A model generated the notes under the pieces. It was not told the origin of the DNA and did not search any database. It saw only the letters and a list, made by a program, of their open reading frames with translations. The translations under genes and the position numbers were made by a program. Positions 7,833 to 16,747 of a stretch of DNA of 61,771 bases are shown here, in pieces (position 1 is the stretch's first letter; each line of letters starts with the position of its first letter). The DNA comes from an uncultured Oscillospiraceae bacterium (GTDB lineage: Bacteria > Bacillota > Clostridia > Oscillospirales > Oscillospiraceae), in NCBI GenBank assembly GCA_947625815.1, contig CANQPU010000012.1:1-61771 (forward strand). Direction: 5' to 3'.

Positions 7833-8851
7833 CCGACAAGCCATTTGCTCGCTGTGCGATCCAGACCGGGACGGGAGCGGTGGAGATCTCCGTGCTTCCA
7901 ATCCTTCCAGGAGAGCCCTCCACGCCCTTCCTACCCCCCCTTCCACACCCTCTCTACACCCCCTTCATGGGGGTCTTCCTGCCGTCCCGCTCGCCTCTCC
8001 ATTGTACCCCGGGGGTCAAGGGTAAAGGGCCGTGGGCCCCGCTTCGCGCCCTTGACTCCCCGGGGGCCGGCCGTCTCGGCGTCGCAGAACGACGCCGGAA
8101 AGGAGTGGTCGAAATGGCCAGCGCGAACATCAGCCAGAAGACGAGATACGGGGTGTACAAGCGGGATGGGTTCCAGTGTGCCCTCTGCGGGTGCCACGAT
8201 GGGCTTCAGATCCATCACGCCATACCCCGCGGGAAAGGGGGTGGAAACACGGTGGAAAACCTGATCACGCTCTGCGACAAATGCCACGCCCAAGCCCATG
8301 GGATCGATTGCTACCCGGGCGTGGTAGATCAGCGGGACGTCCAGCACGCCTGTGTGGAGTACCTCGCCGATATGTACACGACGGTTGAGCGGGACGGGAC
8401 CACGAAGACGTGGGACCCGTACGCCTGATCCGCCGGGCCCCGCCGCCCCGGTCCCCGGGGCGGCTCCCCCCGGGCGTGTCGGCCCGTGGCTCTGTCGCGC
8501 CCCGTGCCGGCCCGCTCCGGGGGGCGGCCTTGCGGCCTTGCGGGGCCCGCCTTCGGGTTACTTCGATATCGCGACGCCGGTACTTTAGGATACGTTAATA
8601 GTCGTGGCCGGGTGGGGTCAACACTCACTGTTGATCCGTCAAGCGGTTGCGCGCGCCGGCTCCCCCCTCGGCTTCGCGCCCCCCCGGCGCGCGCGTCTCC
8701 GCGGCGTGCCCCGGCGTCGCCCCTGCCCTTCGGGCGCTGGCGCCGCTCGGGCCCCGTCGCTCAAATTGCCCTGCGGGGGAGTCGCGCCCGCCGCCCGTTA
8801 GATGGGGGGAAGGTTGGCGGCGGGCGCGGTATCGTTCGGTTGTCGCGTCTT
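7833..8851 (+). mobile_element. 1,019-bp HNH-endonuclease insertion, unclassified
   Basis: The sequence between the two 35-bp repeats has no place in the FemAB-like protein and differs from it in make-up: very GC-rich and full of hairpins. It carries one 104-codon HNH gene at 8114-8428. Structured flanks include GTCAAGGG/CCCTTGAC within 8006-8066, GGCGTCG/CGACGCC directly before the ORF ribosome-binding site, GCGCGCGCCGG/CCGGCGCGCGC around 8649-8700 and TCAACA/TGTTGA near 8620. The ends show only a weak inverted match (CGACAA at 7834-7839, TTGTCG at 8840-8845). No transposase, reverse transcriptase or intron core was recognised. It could be an intron-like or homing element, or a non-autonomous transposon with a long target duplication. 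Confidence 0.75.
8114..8428 (+). CDS. HNH endonuclease
   Basis: A 104-residue protein starting MASANISQKTRYGVYKRDG. It contains a zinc-knuckle HNH domain: CALCG at about residues 22-26, LQIHHAIPRGKGG with the catalytic His pair at about 34-35, NTVENLITLC and DKCHAQAHG at about 49-62. So C-x2-C, HH, N and C-x2-C-H are all present. The start was set by AAAGGAG at 8098-8104; the frame is open further upstream but lacks a better start. It lies alone in the insertion that splits the FemAB-like gene. HNH enzymes of this size occur in homing elements, phages and restriction systems; here a homing or mobility role is inferred from context. The C-terminal 40 residues are not recognised. Confidence 0.85.
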   Translation: MASANISQKTRYGVYKRDGFQCALCGCHDGLQIHHAIPRGKGGGNTVENLITLCDKCHAQAHGIDCYPGVVDQRDVQHACVEYLADMYTTVERDGTTKTWDPYA

Positions 8852-8886
8852 CCTGTCCCGGTCTTCGGGAACGTGATCTACTGCCC
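8852..8886 (+). repeat. 35-bp direct repeat, right copy
   Basis: Identical to 7798-7832. Recombination or splicing between equivalent positions removes 1,054 bp and restores the FemAB-like frame (tgc cca cgg ggg). Confidence 0.97.
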
Positions 8887-9710
8887 ACGGGGGCCGGTGT
8901 GCGGTCCCGGGGACGGGGACGCGCTGGCGCAGCTGACCGCCGGGGCGCGGGAGGTCATCAGAAGATACAGGGCCGCGGGGATCCTGGCCGAGCCGGACAT
9001 CCGGGAGACGGACACGGAGACCCTGCCGCTTCTGGAGGCCCTGGGCTGGCGCCGCCGGACGCCCCGGGACGTCTACGACACGGTCCAGCCCCGGTCCCTC
9101 TTCCGCCTGGATCTGCGGGGGAGGACGGAGGAACAGCTCCTTGAGGGCCTCCACAAAAAGCTCCGCTACAACATCCGCCTGGCCCAGAGGCGCGGGGTGG
9201 AGATCCGGGAGGGAGGACGGGAGGACCTGGGGGAGCTCTCCCGCCTCATGGCCGTCACCGCCCGGCGGGACGGGTTCCGTGCCCGGCCGGCGGAGTATTA
9301 CCTCCGGCTCTGGGATGCCCTGGGGGAGGAGCGGGTCACGCTGCTGCTGGCCCGGGCCGGCGGCGAGACCGCGGCCGCGGGGCTCTTCGTCCATTACGGC
9401 GGCCGGACCTGGTATCTCTACGGAGCCAGCGGCAACGCCCACCGGGAGGACATGCCCTGCCACCTCCTCCACTGGGAGGCCATCCGCCGCTGCGTGGCCC
9501 GCGGCGACGATGTCTACGATCTGCGGGGCTTTTTAGAGCGGGAGGACGACGGCAACGGCCTCTACCGCTTCAAGCGCCAGTTCGGCGGCGAGCTCGTCCG
9601 CCTCGTGGGGGAGCTGTATCTCACCGATACGCCCCTCCGCTACCGGCTCCTTCGGGCCGCGGAGCGCCTCTACCTGCAAACCGCGCCCCGGCTCTGCCGA
9701 CGATAAAAAA

Positions 9711-9750
9711 CAAGCGCCCCCGGACCGCGAAAGCGGTCCGGGGGCGCTTG
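9711..9750. terminator. Bidirectional intrinsic terminator
   Basis: An 18-bp perfect stem (CAAGCGCCCC... with a gaaa loop, 9711-9728/9733-9750), preceded by AAAAAA and followed by GCTTTT. It separates the convergent FemAB-like gene and metY. Confidence 0.93.
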
Positions 9751-9768
9751 GCTTTTACGGGAGGCCTC

Positions 9769-11046
9769 TCACACCTTCTCCAGGGCCTGGGCGATGTCGG
9801 CGACGAGGTCGGCGGCGTCCTCCAGACCGCAGGACATGCGCACCAGATCCGGGGTGATGCCGGCGGCCGCCAGCTCCGCGTCGTTCATCTGCCTGTGGGT
9901 GGCGGAGGCGGGGTGGAGGCAGCAGGTCCGGGCGTCGGCCACGTGAGTCTCGATGGCCCCCAGCTTCAGGTGCTTCATAAACTCCTCGGCGGCACTCCGC
10001 CCGCCCGTAAAGCCGAAGCTGACCACACCGCAGGTGCCGTTGGGCATGTACTTTTTGGCGGCGTCGTAATATTTGTCCCCCTCCAGCCCCGGGTAGATGA
10101 CGAACCGGATCTTCGGGTGGTTTTTCAGGAATTTGGCCACGGCCAGGCCGTTTTCGCAGTGGCGCGGCATCCGCACGTGGAGGCTCTCCAGGCCCAGATT
10201 CAGGAGGAAGGCGTTCTGGGGAGACTGGATGGAGCCGAAGTCCCGCATGAGCTGGGCGGTGCATTTGGTGATGAAGGCCCCGCCCTGGCCGAACTTCTCG
10301 GCGTAGGTGACGCCGTGGTAGCTGTCGTCCGGGGTGGTGAGGCCGGGGAATTTGTCGGCATGGGCGAACCAGTCGAATTTCCCGGAGTCCACGATGGCCC
10401 CGCCCACGCCGGCGCCGTGCCCGTCCATATATTTGGTGGTGGAGTGGGTGACGATATCGGCGCCCCACTCAAAGGGCCGGCAGCCCACGGGCGTGGCGAA
10501 GGTGTTGTCCACGATGAGGGGCACGCCGTGGGAGTGGGCCGCCCCGGCAAATTTCTCAATGTCCAGCACCGTCAGAGCGGGGTTAGCGATGGTCTCGCCG
10601 AACACGGCCTTGGTGTTGGGCCGGAAGGCGGCGTTCAGCTTCTCCTCGGAGCAGTCCGGGGGGACGAAGGTGAACTCCACCCCCATCCGCCGCATGGTGA
10701 CGTGGAAGAGATTGTAGGTGCCGCCGTAGATGGTGGAGCTGGCCACCACATGATCGCCGCAGCCGGCGATGTTGAACACCGCGTAGAAGTTGGCCGCCTG
10801 CCCGGAGGAGGTGAGCATGGCCGCCGTGCCGCCCTCCAGCGCCGCGATCTTGGCCGCCACCATGTCGTTGGTGGGGTTCTGGAGCCGGGTGTAGAAGTAG
10901 CCGCTCTCCTCCAAGTCGAAGAGCCTGCCCATCTGCTCGCTGGTGGAGTATTTGAAGGTGGTGGACTGGATGATGGGGATCTGCCTGGGCTGGCCGTTGC
11001 CCGGCGTGTAGCCGGCCTGGACGCATTTTGTACCGATTCCGCTCAT
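9769..11046 (-). CDS. metY: O-acetylhomoserine aminocarboxypropyltransferase/cysteine synthase family
   Basis: A 425-residue PLP enzyme of the Cys/Met-metabolism class. It would make homocysteine from O-acetylhomoserine and sulfide. It shows IIQSTTFKYST near the N-terminus, YTRLQNPTND, the PLP-phosphate region SSGQAANF, and the PLP lysine in THSTTKYMDGHG. The length matches MetY rather than the shorter MetB/MetC. The ATG at 11044-11046 has GAGGTG seven bases upstream; a longer frame reaching 11100 lacks one. It lies 47 bp after the GH4 gene on the same strand, so it may be read through from the araC-GH4 transcript, though the functions look unrelated. It ends at the shared bidirectional terminator. 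Confidence 0.9.
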   Translation of the reverse strand: MSGIGTKCVQAGYTPGNGQPRQIPIIQSTTFKYSTSEQMGRLFDLEESGYFYTRLQNPTNDMVAAKIAALEGGTAAMLTSSGQAANFYAVFNIAGCGDHVVASSTIYGGTYNLFHVTMRRMGVEFTFVPPDCSEEKLNAAFRPNTKAVFGETIANPALTVLDIEKFAGAAHSHGVPLIVDNTFATPVGCRPFEWGADIVTHSTTKYMDGHGAGVGGAIVDSGKFDWFAHADKFPGLTTPDDSYHGVTYAEKFGQGGAFITKCTAQLMRDFGSIQSPQNAFLLNLGLESLHVRMPRHCENGLAVAKFLKNHPKIRFVIYPGLEGDKYYDAAKKYMPNGTCGVVSFGFTGGRSAAEEFMKHLKLGAIETHVADARTCCLHPASATHRQMNDAELAAAGITPDLVRMSCGLEDAADLVADIAQALEKV

Positions 11047-11093
11047 TGGTGATGCACCTCGATTTGTTGGAAATGACCGTAACAGTATAAAGT

Positions 11094-12473
11094 TTACCAC
11101 AGTTTGAAGAAGGGGTCAAGATACTCCCGGGTGTTCCGGCACATGGCGGTGAAGAGCTCCTGGGCCTCGTCAACGGTCAGGCCGGAGCAGAGCGCCTGAT
11201 TGAGAAAGGCGGAGAAGATCATGTCCATGTCCCGCCGGAGGATGCCCTCGCAGGTCAGGTCGATGTTGTCCGAGCAGCGCCTGACCAGGGCCAGCGCGCC
11301 GGCGGGCAGGGGAGAGGCCACGACGGGGACCACCCGGTCGTGGGTGAAGACGCAGTTCGTCTCCACGATGGCCCCGGCGGGGATGCCGGGCATCTGGCCG
11401 CGGTTGGGCATGTTCACGTTGGAGACCACCGTCTCCAGCCCCAGGATGCCCCGCAGGAGCCGCACGAGCTCCTCGCCGGAGGGCTGGAGCGGGATCTCCC
11501 GGCGGCCCTCGGCCATCTCGACGCTCTCCGCGATCTGCCGGGCCTGATTGGCCTCCCGGAAGTCCACGGTGGTGAGGCCGAATTTCCACCGGGCCACCGT
11601 CTCCGGGTCCTTCAGATACCAGGCACCGTTCACGAATTCCGCCAGATGCCGGTCCCCGGCGGCCGCCAGGGCGCCGTAGCGGCGCCAGAGGTCCATCTTC
11701 ACCCGGTTGCCGCAGGCGAAGGTGTCCGTCCTCCAGGCCTCGTGGCGGCCGTACTCGTTGTAGCCGCGCTCATAGTACTTCTCCACGAAATCGGGGAGGA
11801 GGGCCATGATATCCACGTCCCGGAAATGGGCGTCGGTGATCCAGGTGAAGTGGTTGACACCGGAGGCGTCGGTGTAGATGTCCCGCCGGGAGGCCCGGAT
11901 GCCCGTGGCCTCCTTCAAAACACAGCAGAGGAACTCCTGAGCGTGAAAGACCTCGTGGCAGCAGCCAAAGGCCTTTATCTCCGGGAAGACCTGATAGAGC
12001 GCTTTCACACAGGCGCTCATGGGGTTGGTCAGGTTCAGGACCCACGCCCTGGGGCAGAAGTCCCGGATGGCCGCGGCGAAGCCCTCGTAAATGGGCAGGG
12101 TCCGCATGGCCCGCAGGACGCCCCCGGGGCCGGCGGTGTCGCCCACGGACTGCCAGATCCCGTACCTCTCCGGCTCGTGGACGTCTGAGCGCATCTCCCG
12201 GAAGGTGCCGGGGAGGATGGAGATGAGCACGAAGTCCGCCCCCGTGAGGGCGTCCCCGAGCTTCTCCGCCACGGTATAGGTGAACCGGGAAGTGACGCCG
12301 GGCTTTTCGTTGAGGCGGGCGGCGATCTTCTGGTTGCGGACGGCGGCGGGGACGTCGATGTCATAGAGGGCCACCTCCCCCGTGAGATCCGGGGCCAGAG
12401 CCAGATCCTGCATGAAGGACCGGGCCCAGAGCTTGGAGCCGCCGCCGATATAGGCGATCTTGATGGGACGCAT
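11094..12473 (-). CDS. GH4 glycoside hydrolase, probable alpha-galacturonidase
   Basis: A 459-residue family-4 glycosidase. This family uses NAD+ and a divalent metal in a redox-elimination mechanism. The N-terminal dinucleotide fold is KIAYIGGGSKLWARSF. The loop diagnostic of specificity reads GCCHEVFHAQ near residue 175. A CHEV motif has been described as characteristic of GH4 alpha-galacturonidases (LplD type). NLTNPMSACVKALY and GVNHFTWI are further family landmarks. The start has GGAGGAGACTCT in front. It lies 26 bp after the AraC regulator gene and opposite the uxaB-uxaA operon, so releasing free galacturonate from small pectin fragments is the best inference. No signal peptide, so it would act on imported oligosaccharides. 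Confidence 0.85.
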   Translation of the reverse strand: MRPIKIAYIGGGSKLWARSFMQDLALAPDLTGEVALYDIDVPAAVRNQKIAARLNEKPGVTSRFTYTVAEKLGDALTGADFVLISILPGTFREMRSDVHEPERYGIWQSVGDTAGPGGVLRAMRTLPIYEGFAAAIRDFCPRAWVLNLTNPMSACVKALYQVFPEIKAFGCCHEVFHAQEFLCCVLKEATGIRASRRDIYTDASGVNHFTWITDAHFRDVDIMALLPDFVEKYYERGYNEYGRHEAWRTDTFACGNRVKMDLWRRYGALAAAGDRHLAEFVNGAWYLKDPETVARWKFGLTTVDFREANQARQIAESVEMAEGRREIPLQPSGEELVRLLRGILGLETVVSNVNMPNRGQMPGIPAGAIVETNCVFTHDRVVPVVASPLPAGALALVRRCSDNIDLTCEGILRRDMDMIFSAFLNQALCSGLTVDEAQELFTAMCRNTREYLDPFFKLW

Positions 12474-12499
12474 AGAGTCTCCTCCTTCTTTTCAGATGC

Positions 12500-13363
12500 T
12501 CATTGGGTGACGGAGCGGCAGTATTCCCGGGGCGTCACGCCGTATTCGGCCTTGAAGGCGCGGTAAAAGCCGGTGTAATCCCCAAAGCCCGCGTCAGACC
12601 AGACGCGGCTGGGCTGGACGCCCTGGGCCATGAGCTGGCGGGCTATGAGCAGGCGCTTTTTCATGATGTACCGGTGGACGCTGGTGCCCACCACCCGGGC
12701 AAACTCGTGGCTCAGATGGTACTTGCTCACAAAGAACCGGTCGGCCAGGGCCTCCAGGGAGAGCTCCTCCCCGTAGTGGGCGCCGATGTAGTCTACCACC
12801 TGGCTCACGACCTGCCCGCCCCGGGCCTCGGCCTCCTCCGGCCCGCCGCGCTCGGCGATGCGGTTGATCTCCACCAGGAGCTGGGTGAGGAGGCACTCCG
12901 GCATCAGCTCGCCGCCGAAGCCCCCCTCCTGGAGCTCGGCGTAGAGACGGCCGATGAGGTCATAGATCCGCCGCTGGTCCTCCGGGGACATGCGCAGCTG
13001 GTTGCGGTATCGGGGAGAGGCGGGGTCGAGGCAGCTCATCAGGTCCGTGTGCCGGGTGGAGAGACGCTTTACCGCCCGGGGATCCACCCAGAGGACATAG
13101 CGCTCATAGACCTCCCGCTCGGTCTTGATGTGGAGCTGGTGGAGCTCCCGGGGGGAGATGAGCAGGATGTCGCCGGGGACGACCCGGTAAAGCTTGCTCT
13201 CGATGGTGTAGGTCACGTCCCCCGTGACGAGGAAGTAGATCTCATAAAAGTCGTGGTGGTGGAGCTCCACCTTTTTCAGGTAGGCGTCGCGCTTGTATTG
13301 CAGCTCAAAATCCGGCCTTTTCATCTTCTGGCTGGGGTCGAAGACGTTCGGCTCCAGGGGCAT
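12500..13363 (-). CDS. AraC-family transcriptional regulator with cupin sensor domain
   Basis: A 287-residue regulator. The N-terminal half is a cupin-like ligand domain: ELHHHDFYEIYFLV at about residues 30-45, then GDILLISPRELHQL. The C-terminal about 100 residues are the AraC double helix-turn-helix: VVDYIGAHYGEELSLEALAD, then FFVSKYHLSHEFARVVG, and the second HTH ending GFGDYTGFYRAFKAEYGVTPREY. ATG 13361-13363 was chosen since GGCGGTGAG precedes it; a GTG three codons upstream is possible. It is divergent from uxaB, with a promoter pair in the shared 250-bp region. It is therefore the likely hexuronate-responsive regulator of both directions; this role is inferred from position. Confidence 0.88.
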   Translation of the reverse strand: MPLEPNVFDPSQKMKRPDFELQYKRDAYLKKVELHHHDFYEIYFLVTGDVTYTIESKLYRVVPGDILLISPRELHQLHIKTEREVYERYVLWVDPRAVKRLSTRHTDLMSCLDPASPRYRNQLRMSPEDQRRIYDLIGRLYAELQEGGFGGELMPECLLTQLLVEINRIAERGGPEEAEARGGQVVSQVVDYIGAHYGEELSLEALADRFFVSKYHLSHEFARVVGTSVHRYIMKKRLLIARQLMAQGVQPSRVWSDAGFGDYTGFYRAFKAEYGVTPREYCRSVTQ

Positions 13364-13391
13364 GGATCTCACCGCCTTTCTCTTTTATACA

Positions 13392-13420
13392 ATCATAATT
13401 CCCGGGGCTCCAAATGTCAA
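13392..13420 (-). promoter_or_regulatory. SigA-type promoter for araC-GH4
   Basis: On the minus strand, -35 TTGACA (13415-13420), 17-bp spacer, -10 TATGAT (13392-13397), 29 bp before the start. Confidence 0.8.
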
Positions 13421-13520
13421 TGACAATCGACGCAAGTTTCACAAGGTACTTCCGCAAAATTTCATATTTTCCGGCGGGAACAAAAAAATATAATAATAAA
13501 CAGAAATTTTAAAATTTGTA

Positions 13521-13577
13521 TAGCAATATTTGTGCGCTTCTGCTATAATATACCGTAGCATACTGTCCCAACTTGGG
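13521..13577 (+). promoter_or_regulatory. Extended -10 promoter and operator candidates for uxaBA
   Basis: TGCTATAAT (13541-13549) is an extended -10 box; the -35 is weak. An inverted repeat TAGCA (13521-13525)/TGCTA (13541-13545) overlaps it. A palindrome CCCAAcTTGGG (13567-13577) lies just after the expected transcription start. Either could bind the divergently encoded AraC protein or another regulator. Confidence 0.55.
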
Positions 13578-13616
13578 CAAACAACATAAAACACTATTTT
13601 ACAGGAGGAGCGGCTT

Positions 13617-15113
13617 ATGGAAAGGTTAAATTACGAGGTCCTTGCGAAATCCGGTTATACAGGGTACATACTGAAGGACGCCCCCGAGAAGGTCATGCAG
13701 TTCGGCGAGGGAAACTTCCTCAGGGCTTTTGCCGACTACTGGTTTGACGTGGCCAATGAAAAAGCCGGCTTCAACGGCAAGTGCGTCCTGGTCCAGCCCA
13801 TAGCGGCCGGCCTCACCGGGCTCATGAACGAGCAGGAGGGACTGTATACCCTCTATCTGCGCGGCAACGAGGGCGGACAGAAGGTGGACCGCAAGCGGGT
13901 CATCTCCTCCGTGTCCCGGTGCCTCAACCCCTACGAGAAGGCGGGCTTTGACGCCCTGATGGAGCTGGCCGCCAGCCCCGACCTTGAGTATGTGGTCTCC
14001 AACACCACCGAGGCCGGCATCGTCTACGACCCGGCCTGTGAGCTTTCGGACGAGCCCTGCTCCTCCTTCCCCGGCAAGCTCACCCAGGTCCTCTATAAAC
14101 GCTTTAAGGCCCATCAGCCCGGCCTCATCATCCTCTCCTGCGAGCTCATCGACAATAACGGCAAGGAGCTTTTAAAGTGCGTCCATCAGTACATTGACCA
14201 GTGGGGTCTGGACGACGGCTTCAGGGCCTACGTGGACAAGGACTGCACCTTCTGCTCCACGCTGGTGGACCGGATCGTCCCGGGCCGCATCCGCGACACC
14301 GCCGAGGTGGCCCGGCTCGAGGAGGAGAATGGCTACCATGACGAGCTCATCGACGTGGGCGAGGTCTTCGGCGTGTGGAACATCGAGGGCCCCGCGTGGC
14401 TTGAGGAGAAGCTGCCCTTCAAAAAGGCCGGCCTCAACTGCCCCGTGGTGCCTGACGTGACGCCCTACAAGAAGCGGAAGGTCCGCATCCTCAACGGCGC
14501 CCACACCGGCTTTGTGCTGGGCGCGTATCTGGCGGGCTTCGACATCGTCCGGGAGTGCATGGAGAACGACACCGTCCGCGGCTTCATGAACAAGATGCTC
14601 TATGACGAGGTCATCCCCACCCTGCCGCTGGACAAGAAGGACCTGACGGACTTCGCCGCCGCGGTGCAGGACCGGTTCAACAACCCCTTCGTCAACCACG
14701 AGCTCATGAGCATCTCCCTCAACTCCACCTCCAAATGGCGGGCCCGCAACATGCCCAGCTTCCTGGAGTATGTGGAGCTGAAGCATCAGCTTCCCCCCTG
14801 CCTCACCGCCAGCTTCGCCGCCTACATCGCCTTCTACTCCACGGACATCCAGGAGCTCACCGACAAGGGCCTTGTGTGCAAGCGGGCGCGCGGCAACACC
14901 TACGTCTGCTCCGACGACCGCTGGGTCCTGGAATTCTACCGGGACCACAGGAACGACGATGACGCCGCCCTGGTCCATGCCGTCATGACCAACGAGCAGA
15001 TGTGGGGCCAGGATCTGACGAAGGTCCCCGGCTTTGAGAAGGCCGTTGTGGAGATCCTGGGCAGGATCAGGTCCGAGGGCGCCCTGGCCGTCTACGCCGA
15101 CGCCGTAAAGTGA
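13617..15113 (+). CDS. uxaB: Tagaturonate reductase (altronate oxidoreductase)
   Basis: A 498-residue member of the mannitol dehydrogenase-like family; reduces D-tagaturonate to D-altronate with NADH. It begins MERLNYEVLAKSGY and has the UxaB-type N-terminal motif VMQFGEGNFLRAFADYW (NAD-binding), VVSNTTEAGI, and the catalytic-region motif KRKVRILNGAHT near residue 290. That residue set is characteristic of tagaturonate rather than fructuronate reductases. The start follows AGGAGGAGCGGCTT. It is first in the operon; uxaA begins 10 bp after its stop. It is divergent from araC and the GH4 gene. Confidence 0.92.
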   Translation: MERLNYEVLAKSGYTGYILKDAPEKVMQFGEGNFLRAFADYWFDVANEKAGFNGKCVLVQPIAAGLTGLMNEQEGLYTLYLRGNEGGQKVDRKRVISSVSRCLNPYEKAGFDALMELAASPDLEYVVSNTTEAGIVYDPACELSDEPCSSFPGKLTQVLYKRFKAHQPGLIILSCELIDNNGKELLKCVHQYIDQWGLDDGFRAYVDKDCTFCSTLVDRIVPGRIRDTAEVARLEEENGYHDELIDVGEVFGVWNIEGPAWLEEKLPFKKAGLNCPVVPDVTPYKKRKVRILNGAHTGFVLGAYLAGFDIVRECMENDTVRGFMNKMLYDEVIPTLPLDKKDLTDFAAAVQDRFNNPFVNHELMSISLNSTSKWRARNMPSFLEYVELKHQLPPCLTASFAAYIAFYSTDIQELTDKGLVCKRARGNTYVCSDDRWVLEFYRDHRNDDDAALVHAVMTNEQMWGQDLTKVPGFEKAVVEILGRIRSEGALAVYADAVK

Positions 15114-15122
15114 GGGAACGCC

Positions 15123-16607
15123 ATGACCGATTTTATACATATCAACCCCAAAGACAACGTGGTGGTGGCCCTCCACCCCATCCAAAAGGGCACGGTCTTT
15201 GAGGGTGACGGGTACGCCGTCACCGCCGCCATGGACATCCCCCAGGGCCACAAGATGACCCTGAAAGCCTTGTCGGAGGGGGACCAGGTCATCAAATACG
15301 GCTTCTCTATCGGCCACGCCACGGAAGCGGTGGGCGCGGGGGAGTGGATCCACACCCACAACATGCGCACGAACCTGGAGGGGGAGCTGGAGTACACCTA
15401 CAACCCCAACGTCCGCTTCCCGGAGAAGCTCCCGGCCCCCACCTTCATGGGGTACAGGAGAAAAGACGGCCGGGCCGCCATCCGCAACGAGATCTGGATC
15501 ATCCCCACCGTGGGCTGCGTCAACGACGTGGCGAAGGCCCTGGTCCGGGAAAATCAGGACCTGGTCACCGGCACCATCGACGGCCTCTACACCTTCACCC
15601 ACCCCTTCGGCTGCTCTCAGACCGGCCATGACCACGCCCAGACCCGCAAGCTTCTGGCCGCCCTGACGCGCCACCCCAACGCCGGCGCGGTGCTGGTGCT
15701 GAGCTTGGGGTGCGAGAATCTGACCCACGAGCAGTTTTTGGCGGAGCTGGGCGACTACGATCCCCAGCGGGTGAGGTTCCTCACCTGCCAGGATGTGGAC
15801 GACGAGCTCACCGCCGCCCGGCCCATCTTAGAGGAGCTGGCCGCCTACGCCGGATCCTTTAAGCGCGAACCCATCCCCGCCAGCGAGCTGGTGGTGGGCA
15901 TGAAGTGCGGCGGCTCCGACGGCCTCTCCGGCATCACCGCCAACCCCGTGGTGGGGCGGTTCTCCGACATGCTGGGGGCCATGGGCGGCTCCACGGTGCT
16001 CACCGAGGTGCCCGAGATGTTCGGCGCGGAGGGATTTTTGCTGGACCGGTGCGTCAATGAGGAGATCTTCCACAAGGCCGTCAACATGATCAACGGCTTC
16101 AAGGACTACTTCATCCGCCACAACGAGGTGGTCTACGACAACCCCAGCCCCGGCAACAAGCAGGGCGGCATCACCACCCTGGAGGATAAGTCCTGCGGCT
16201 GCGTCCAGAAGGGCGGCTCCGCCCCCATCATGGACGTCATCGGCTACGGCGAGCCCGTGGTCACCCGCGGCCTCAACATGCTCTACGGCCCCGGCAACGA
16301 CCTGGTGTCCGCCACGGCCCTGACCGCCGCGGGAGCGCACCTCATCCTCTTCACCACCGGCCGCGGCACGCCCTTCGGCGCCCCGGCCCCCACGATGAAG
16401 CTGGCCACCAACACGCCGCTGGCCAGGAAGAAGTCCACCTGGATCGACTTCAACGCCGGCGTGGTCGCCGACGGCGAGCGCACCATCGATGAGGCCGCCC
16501 ACGACCTCATGGACCTGGTCCTGGAGGTCGCCTCCGGGAAGCAGACCTGGGCCGAGAAGAAGGGCTTCCGGGAGATCAGCATCTTCAAGGACGGCGTGGT
16601 GCTGTAA
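15123..16607 (+). CDS. uxaA: Altronate dehydratase
   Basis: A 494-residue single-chain UxaA. The first about 95 residues are the SAF domain (MTDFIHINPKDNVVVALHPI). The rest is the catalytic domain, with WIIPTVGCVNDVA, THPFGCSQTGHDHAQTRKLL, and SKCG-like GMKCGGSDGLSGITANP. It converts D-altronate to 2-keto-3-deoxygluconate using Fe2+ or Mn2+. GAGGGAACGCC precedes the start. It is co-transcribed with uxaB. The next gene has its own promoter 40 bp downstream, so the pathway is split into at least two transcription units. Confidence 0.92.
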   Translation: MTDFIHINPKDNVVVALHPIQKGTVFEGDGYAVTAAMDIPQGHKMTLKALSEGDQVIKYGFSIGHATEAVGAGEWIHTHNMRTNLEGELEYTYNPNVRFPEKLPAPTFMGYRRKDGRAAIRNEIWIIPTVGCVNDVAKALVRENQDLVTGTIDGLYTFTHPFGCSQTGHDHAQTRKLLAALTRHPNAGAVLVLSLGCENLTHEQFLAELGDYDPQRVRFLTCQDVDDELTAARPILEELAAYAGSFKREPIPASELVVGMKCGGSDGLSGITANPVVGRFSDMLGAMGGSTVLTEVPEMFGAEGFLLDRCVNEEIFHKAVNMINGFKDYFIRHNEVVYDNPSPGNKQGGITTLEDKSCGCVQKGGSAPIMDVIGYGEPVVTRGLNMLYGPGNDLVSATALTAAGAHLILFTTGRGTPFGAPAPTMKLATNTPLARKKSTWIDFNAGVVADGERTIDEAAHDLMDLVLEVASGKQTWAEKKGFREISIFKDGVVL

Positions 16608-16619
16608 GGCTTAGTTTTA

Positions 16620-16708
16620 TTGACGGATGATCCGCGGCTTTTGGCTTGACTTACCGTCAAAATGATCTATAATGTTAGGTAAGGTAAATTTCGGCTCCCC
16701 CGGAGCCG
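16620..16708 (+). promoter_or_regulatory. Promoter and leader for kdgA
   Basis: -35 TTGACT (16646-16651), 16-bp spacer, -10 TATAAT (16668-16673). TTGACGG (16620-16626) and CCGTCAA (16654-16660) form an inverted repeat, the second half inside the spacer, so it could be an operator. The leader carries a 7-bp hairpin CGGCTCC/GGAGCCG (16692-16708). Confidence 0.7.
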
Positions 16709-16747
16709 GCACAACAAAATGTCAATAAATTTAGGAGGGAACCAACC

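Larger units (their letters stand above)
7615..9706 (+). pseudogene. FemAB/FemX-like peptidyltransferase gene split by an insertion
   Basis: Residues 1-73 (MIIADCERDRIRADEYL to NVIYCPR) are encoded at 7615-7835. The remainder (CPRGPVCG to the stop) is encoded at about 8879-9706 in another frame. Joining the two at the 35-bp repeat gives one continuous protein of about 345 residues. It has the FemAB/GNAT-like features KLRYNIRLAQRRGVEI, WYLYGASGNA and DLRGFLERED followed by GLYRFKRQFGG. This family transfers aminoacyl groups from tRNA to lipid II or the cell-wall interpeptide. The start follows a purine-rich GGGAGAGGGAGC. Unless the insert is removed at RNA or DNA level the gene is broken. A strong terminator follows at 9711. 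Confidence 0.85.

Noticed and set aside
7833-8851. Group I or group II intron in the femAB-like gene
   Set aside because: No convincing P3-P7 core or domain V could be found by eye, and a 35-bp target duplication is not expected for either. Kept open as a test, not as a call.
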